Made by a program: the position numbers and the translations under genes. From the NCBI GenBank assembly GCA_039029935.1, contig JBCCFC010000595.1:1-8289 (forward strand): a DNA stretch of 8,289 bases, read 5' to 3'. Of this stretch, positions 5,857 to 8,289 are shown piece by piece (the stretch's first letter is position 1; each line of letters starts with the position of its first letter). The notes beneath the pieces were generated by a model. The model ran no database searches. It was given only the letters and a program-made list of their open reading frames with translations, and was not told the DNA's origin. Origin of the DNA: G039029935 sp039029935 (lineage in GTDB: Bacteria; Chloroflexota; Anaerolineae; Caldilineales; Caldilineaceae).

Positions 5857-7485
5857 TTACCGCGTGGGCTTAACCTGATAATTCGGTGCTTCTTTTGTGA
5901 TGACAACGCTATGTGGGTGGCTTTCCTGATAGCTGGCCGCGCTGATACGGATAAATTGAGATTTCTGCCACAAATCAGCAATGCTTTCTGCCCCCACATA
6001 CCCCATGCCACTGCGCAGCCCACCCATCAGTTGGTAGATATAGTCCTTGGCACGGCCTTTATAGGGGACCTGCCCCTCAATGCCTTCAGGCACAGTCTTC
6101 CCCCCGATATCTGGACTTGCAGAGTGAATGCGTGATTGTGTGAGCTGATAACGGTCTGATGCACGGCCTTTCATCGCCCCAAGGCTACCCATACCACGAT
6201 ATTCCTTGAAAGAGCGGCCATCACGGATAACAATTTCGCCTGGCGACTCATGCAACCCAGCCAGTAGGCTCCCCAACATCACTGCCGATGCGCCTGCCGC
6301 CAACGCCTTGGTGATATCACCGCTATAGCGGATGCCACCATCCGCAATGACAGGCACACCATACGCCTTACCCACCATTGCGCACTCAGCAATCGCAGTC
6401 AACTGTGGCATTCCCGCACCGCTGACCACGCGTGTTGTACAGATGGACCCTGCACCAACCCCGACTTTGATGACATCTGCTCCAGCCTCCACAAGTGCCT
6501 GAACACCCGCTGGCGTCACCACATTGCCTGCAAAAATAGGAATATGGGGGAAACGATTGCGCACGTTGCGGATGGTAGACAGCACACCTGCGCTATGTCC
6601 ATGCGCCGTATCAATGGCAATGGCATCTGCACCAGCGTTAACGAGTGCCTCCGCCCGTTCAAGTCCGTCTACACCAACACCGATAGCGCCTGCCACAATC
6701 AATCGTCCCTTATCATCTTTGGCAGCGTGTGGGTAATCCTGCCGTTTCATCAAGTCTTTATAGGTGATCAATCCTTTCAGATTGTTAAAATCATCGACCA
6801 AGGGTAGTTTTTCAATCCGATGCTGATGCAAAATATCCTGTGCCTCAGCCAGCGTTGTCCCTAAACGCGCTGTGATCAAATGCTCACTGGTCATGTACGT
6901 TTTAATAGGCAGGCTTGGGTCCGTTGCAAAACGCACATCACGATTGGTCAGAATCCCCACCAATTTGCCTTTTGTGTCCGTAATGGGGACGCCACTAATA
7001 TGATAGCGACTCATGACGGCTTCGGCATCAGCCAATGTCGCCGATGGTGGTAACGTTACGGGATCAACGATCATACCGCTCTCGCTGCGTTTCACCTTGT
7101 CGACCTCTTCGGCCTGATCCTGAATCGACAGATTGCGGTGGATGACGCCGATGCCCCCTTGACGCGCCAGCGCAATCGCCAGTTCACCCTCGGTCACGGT
7201 ATCCATCGCCGCACTTAGGACAGGGATGTGTAGCTGAATATTGGTGTGCAGACGTGTGGAGATATCAATTTGCGCTGGCAGCACCTCTGTATACCCGGGT
7301 GTTAAGAGCACATCATCAAAGGTCAAAGCCTCTTTTTGAAACATGCGCTGGACAGTTTGCGGCACGTCATCAAAAGAGGGCTGACTGCCATTCATGCTAT
7401 GCTCGTCTAGTAGATGCAAATTAGGGTCCTGTATGGGGAGTTGCCCCAGCGGTTGATCTAATACATTTTCTGCCGTCATGCTCAT
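5857..7485 (-). CDS. guaB: Inosine-5'-monophosphate dehydrogenase
   Basis: The enzyme oxidises IMP to XMP with NAD+, the first and controlling step from IMP to GMP. In a 542-residue reading, ALTFDDVLLTPGYTE (53-67) opens the barrel and a CBS-domain pair (about 137-250) interrupts it. GSICTTR (346-352) carries the catalytic Cys349, ADGGIR (381-386) binds the IMP phosphate, and the mobile flap has DRY (444-446) and PEGIEG (466-471). I chose the ATG at 7485 because AAGGAGG (7491-7497) lies 5 bp upstream; the GTG at 7542 lies in repeat sequence and overlaps the hisE stop. This start gives about 48 residues before MFQKEALTFDD, where bacterial homologues usually begin, so there is a real or annotated N-terminal extension. 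It follows hisE by 56 bp and precedes the SDR gene by 28 bp. Confidence 0.97.
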   Translation of the reverse strand: MSMTAENVLDQPLGQLPIQDPNLHLLDEHSMNGSQPSFDDVPQTVQRMFQKEALTFDDVLLTPGYTEVLPAQIDISTRLHTNIQLHIPVLSAAMDTVTEGELAIALARQGGIGVIHRNLSIQDQAEEVDKVKRSESGMIVDPVTLPPSATLADAEAVMSRYHISGVPITDTKGKLVGILTNRDVRFATDPSLPIKTYMTSEHLITARLGTTLAEAQDILHQHRIEKLPLVDDFNNLKGLITYKDLMKRQDYPHAAKDDKGRLIVAGAIGVGVDGLERAEALVNAGADAIAIDTAHGHSAGVLSTIRNVRNRFPHIPIFAGNVVTPAGVQALVEAGADVIKVGVGAGSICTTRVVSGAGMPQLTAIAECAMVGKAYGVPVIADGGIRYSGDITKALAAGASAVMLGSLLAGLHESPGEIVIRDGRSFKEYRGMGSLGAMKGRASDRYQLTQSRIHSASPDIGGKTVPEGIEGQVPYKGRAKDYIYQLMGGLRSGMGYVGAESIADLWQKSQFIRISAASYQESHPHSVVITKEAPNYQVKPTR

Positions 7486-7490
7486 AAAAG

Positions 7491-7497
7491 CCTCCTT
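7491..7497 (-). promoter_or_regulatory. Strong ribosome binding site that decides the guaB start
   Basis: On the minus strand AAGGAGG stands 5 bp before ATG (7485) and 11 bp before a second in-frame ATG (7479). The first spacing is the better one. No comparable site precedes the ATG at residue 48, which would give the conventional length, so the extended form is the better supported reading. Confidence 0.8.
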
Positions 7498-7506
7498 GTT
7501 CAGATT

Positions 7507-7534
7507 GCAACCTGCAGCCTGCAACTTGTAGCCT
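7507..7534. repeat. Four degenerate heptamer tandem repeats between hisE and guaB
   Basis: The spacer reads GCAACCT, GCAGCCT, GCAACTT and GTAGCCT in four consecutive 7-base units (7507-7534), followed by ACCTGCA. TGCAGCCTGCA (7513-7523) is also an inverted repeat. Short tandem heptamers of GCAACCT type are a common kind of intergenic repeat in cyanobacteria and Chloroflexota, from general knowledge. The array lies between the hisE stop and the guaB ribosome binding site, so it is transcribed but probably untranslated. Confidence 0.65.
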
Positions 7535-7541
7535 ACCTGCA

Positions 7542-7850
7542 CTATTTAAATCGTTTGGCAAGCTCGGCCTCAAGGTCACGCCACTGAAGGTCACGCGCCG
7601 CCAGCAGGACCATGCTATGATAGAGCATATCGGCCATTTCATAAATGACGCGTTCATCGCCTTCATTGTTGGCAGCAATAATAACCTCGACCGCCTCCTC
7701 ACCAATTTTTTTGAGGATTTCATTTTCGCCTTTGGCAAATAATGAGGCTGTATAGGAGCCTGGCGGTGGGTTTTGTTTGCGTTCTTCAATTATTGCAAAC
7801 AATTGATGCAGTATATTTGATTGTGTGTCTGTTAAATCCGTTTGTGTCAC
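7542..7850 (-). CDS. hisE: Phosphoribosyl-ATP pyrophosphatase
   Basis: The enzyme hydrolyses phosphoribosyl-ATP to phosphoribosyl-AMP and pyrophosphate, the second step of histidine synthesis. The 102-residue length is typical of a stand-alone HisE, an all-alpha MazG-like protein. The metal-binding pattern is clear: KKIGEEAVEVIIA (47-59) with E51, E52 and E55, and then YEMADMLYHSMVLL (70-83) with E71 and D74. PPPGSYTASLF (28-38) is the usual N-terminal signature. No HisI cyclohydrolase domain is fused. The start is a GTG at 7850 with GGAG (7856-7859) 5 bp upstream. No other histidine gene is in view. It sits upstream of guaB in the same direction; the pathways meet only in that histidine synthesis consumes ATP and releases AICAR, a purine precursor. 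Confidence 0.95.
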   Translation of the reverse strand: MTQTDLTDTQSNILHQLFAIIEERKQNPPPGSYTASLFAKGENEILKKIGEEAVEVIIAANNEGDERVIYEMADMLYHSMVLLAARDLQWRDLEAELAKRFK

Positions 7851-7878
7851 AGTCTCTCCATTGAATTACTATTGTCTC

Positions 7879-7958
7879 GTAGGGGTGTGAGGTGGTGTGG
7901 GAAAATGATCGAATTTTTGCAAAAATTCAGCCATTTTCCCCACACCGCCTCATACTAC
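7879..7958. repeat. 80-bp imperfect palindrome between trmB and hisE
   Basis: The left arm at 7888-7907 pairs with the right arm at 7932-7952 with one G-U-type mismatch and one bulged base. Outside them, GTAG (7879-7882) pairs with CTAC (7955-7958). The centre is a perfect 18-bp palindrome, GAATTTTTGCAAAAATTC (7911-7928), set off by short internal loops. As RNA it would form one long rod-like hairpin. Neither side has a following T-run, so it is not a standard intrinsic terminator. It may be a miniature palindromic element, an RNase III-type processing site or a regulatory structure between the two genes; nothing here decides which. No flanking direct repeat was found. Confidence 0.8.
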
Positions 7959-7993
7959 CACGGAGTGTATCATTCTCAGAATTGATCCGCAAA

Positions 7994-8289
7994 TCAACCC
8001 CGCTCAAAACCATATGCATACACGGGCTTCCCATTCTCCCCGCACCAATGCTCGCGATGTGTCGGCACATACACCCCAATACGCGCCTGCCAATCGTCTA
8101 TCGCAACAAACTGTGGGCAGCGGCCTACTAAGTATTGAACAAAATCGCCATATGCCTGTACATCACTCTTGAAAAACAAGACACCACCAACACGCAATTT
8201 TGCAGCCAACATATCCACAAAAGGCGGAGAGAACAGGCGCTTGACCTGATGCTGTGGTTTCCACCAAGGGTCTGGAAAGAGGATGTGAA
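7994..8289 (-). CDS. trmB: tRNA (guanine-N7)-methyltransferase, partial
   Basis: This is the C-terminal 97 residues of a SAM-dependent enzyme that methylates N7 of guanine 46 in the variable loop of tRNA; the start lies beyond the right edge of the window. The frame enters at the edge with ILFPDPWWKPQHQVKRLFSP, matching the TrmB signature FPDPWPKKRHHKRRL, and continues with LAAKLRVGGVLFFKSD. It ends in PTHREHWCGENGKPVYAYGFER, which has the conserved T-x-x-E substrate-binding motif. PWPKKRHHKRR is altered to PWWKPQHQVKR, with fewer basic residues than usual. The gene ends with TGA at 7994-7996, 143 bp before the hisE start, with the 80-bp palindrome in between. Confidence 0.92.
   Translation of the reverse strand, partial: HILFPDPWWKPQHQVKRLFSPPFVDMLAAKLRVGGVLFFKSDVQAYGDFVQYLVGRCPQFVAIDDWQARIGVYVPTHREHWCGENGKPVYAYGFERG

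Noticed and set aside
5829..6023. Longer N-terminus for the SDR protein
   Set aside because: It would run about 167 bp into the 3' end of guaB; the ATG at 5828 has its own ribosome binding site and gives the family's normal length.
7486..7542. GTG start at 7542 for IMP dehydrogenase
   Set aside because: The added residues translate heptamer-repeat DNA and overlap the hisE stop; AAGGAGG precedes the ATG at 7485.
7879..7958. Intrinsic terminator for trmB
   Set aside because: The hairpin is long and strong, but no T-run follows on either strand.

Overview
The window looks like a bacterial chromosome segment of roughly 50% GC. Several signs point, without proof, to the Chloroflexota (Anaerolineae-like). 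These are the protein flavour of the sugar permeases and of the VapB-like protein, a palindromic intergenic repeat built on CGCAGGT-TGGCT-ACCTGCG, and a short GTAGGGGC-type intergenic palindrome. The lineage is inferred from pattern memory, not from a search.

Left region, + strand (1-1765). About 100 bases of non-permease sequence abut a 5'-truncated MalF/UgpA-type sugar ABC permease (101-616). A complete MalG/UgpE-type partner (644-1537) follows. Next come two tandem 65-bp copies of a hairpin-forming repeat, a further hairpin and a strong intrinsic terminator (1730-1765).

Middle region (1773-3654), visibly richer in A+T. A consensus sigma70-type promoter (1780-1808), overlapped by small palindromes, drives a VapB-like antitoxin (1872-2294) and a VapC PIN-domain toxin (2325-2735). 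Convergent with it, with only 7 bp between stop codons, is an orphan beta-class DNA methyltransferase (2743-3654, - strand). No restriction endonuclease is visible. The methyltransferase starts 6 bp after the purA stop codon and so looks like the last gene of the minus-strand housekeeping cluster.

Right region, - strand (3661-8289), in transcription order: trmB (cut by the window edge), an 80-bp imperfect palindrome, hisE, a heptamer-repeat spacer, guaB (IMP dehydrogenase), an SDR-family oxidoreductase, a spacer with a short direct-repeat-flanked palindrome, purA, and the methyltransferase. guaB and purA are the first enzymes of the GMP and AMP branches from IMP, so this is a purine branch-point cluster with one unexplained SDR gene between them. 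hisE acts in histidine synthesis.

I did not find a convincing new multi-gene system. The best leads are the intergenic DNA (the tandem repeat whose two copies keep the same RNA hairpin through G-U changes, the 80-bp palindrome, and the 26-bp element between direct repeats), the VapBC plus orphan methyltransferase pair, a PurA with a changed IMP-binding loop, and an IMP dehydrogenase with an N-terminal extension.
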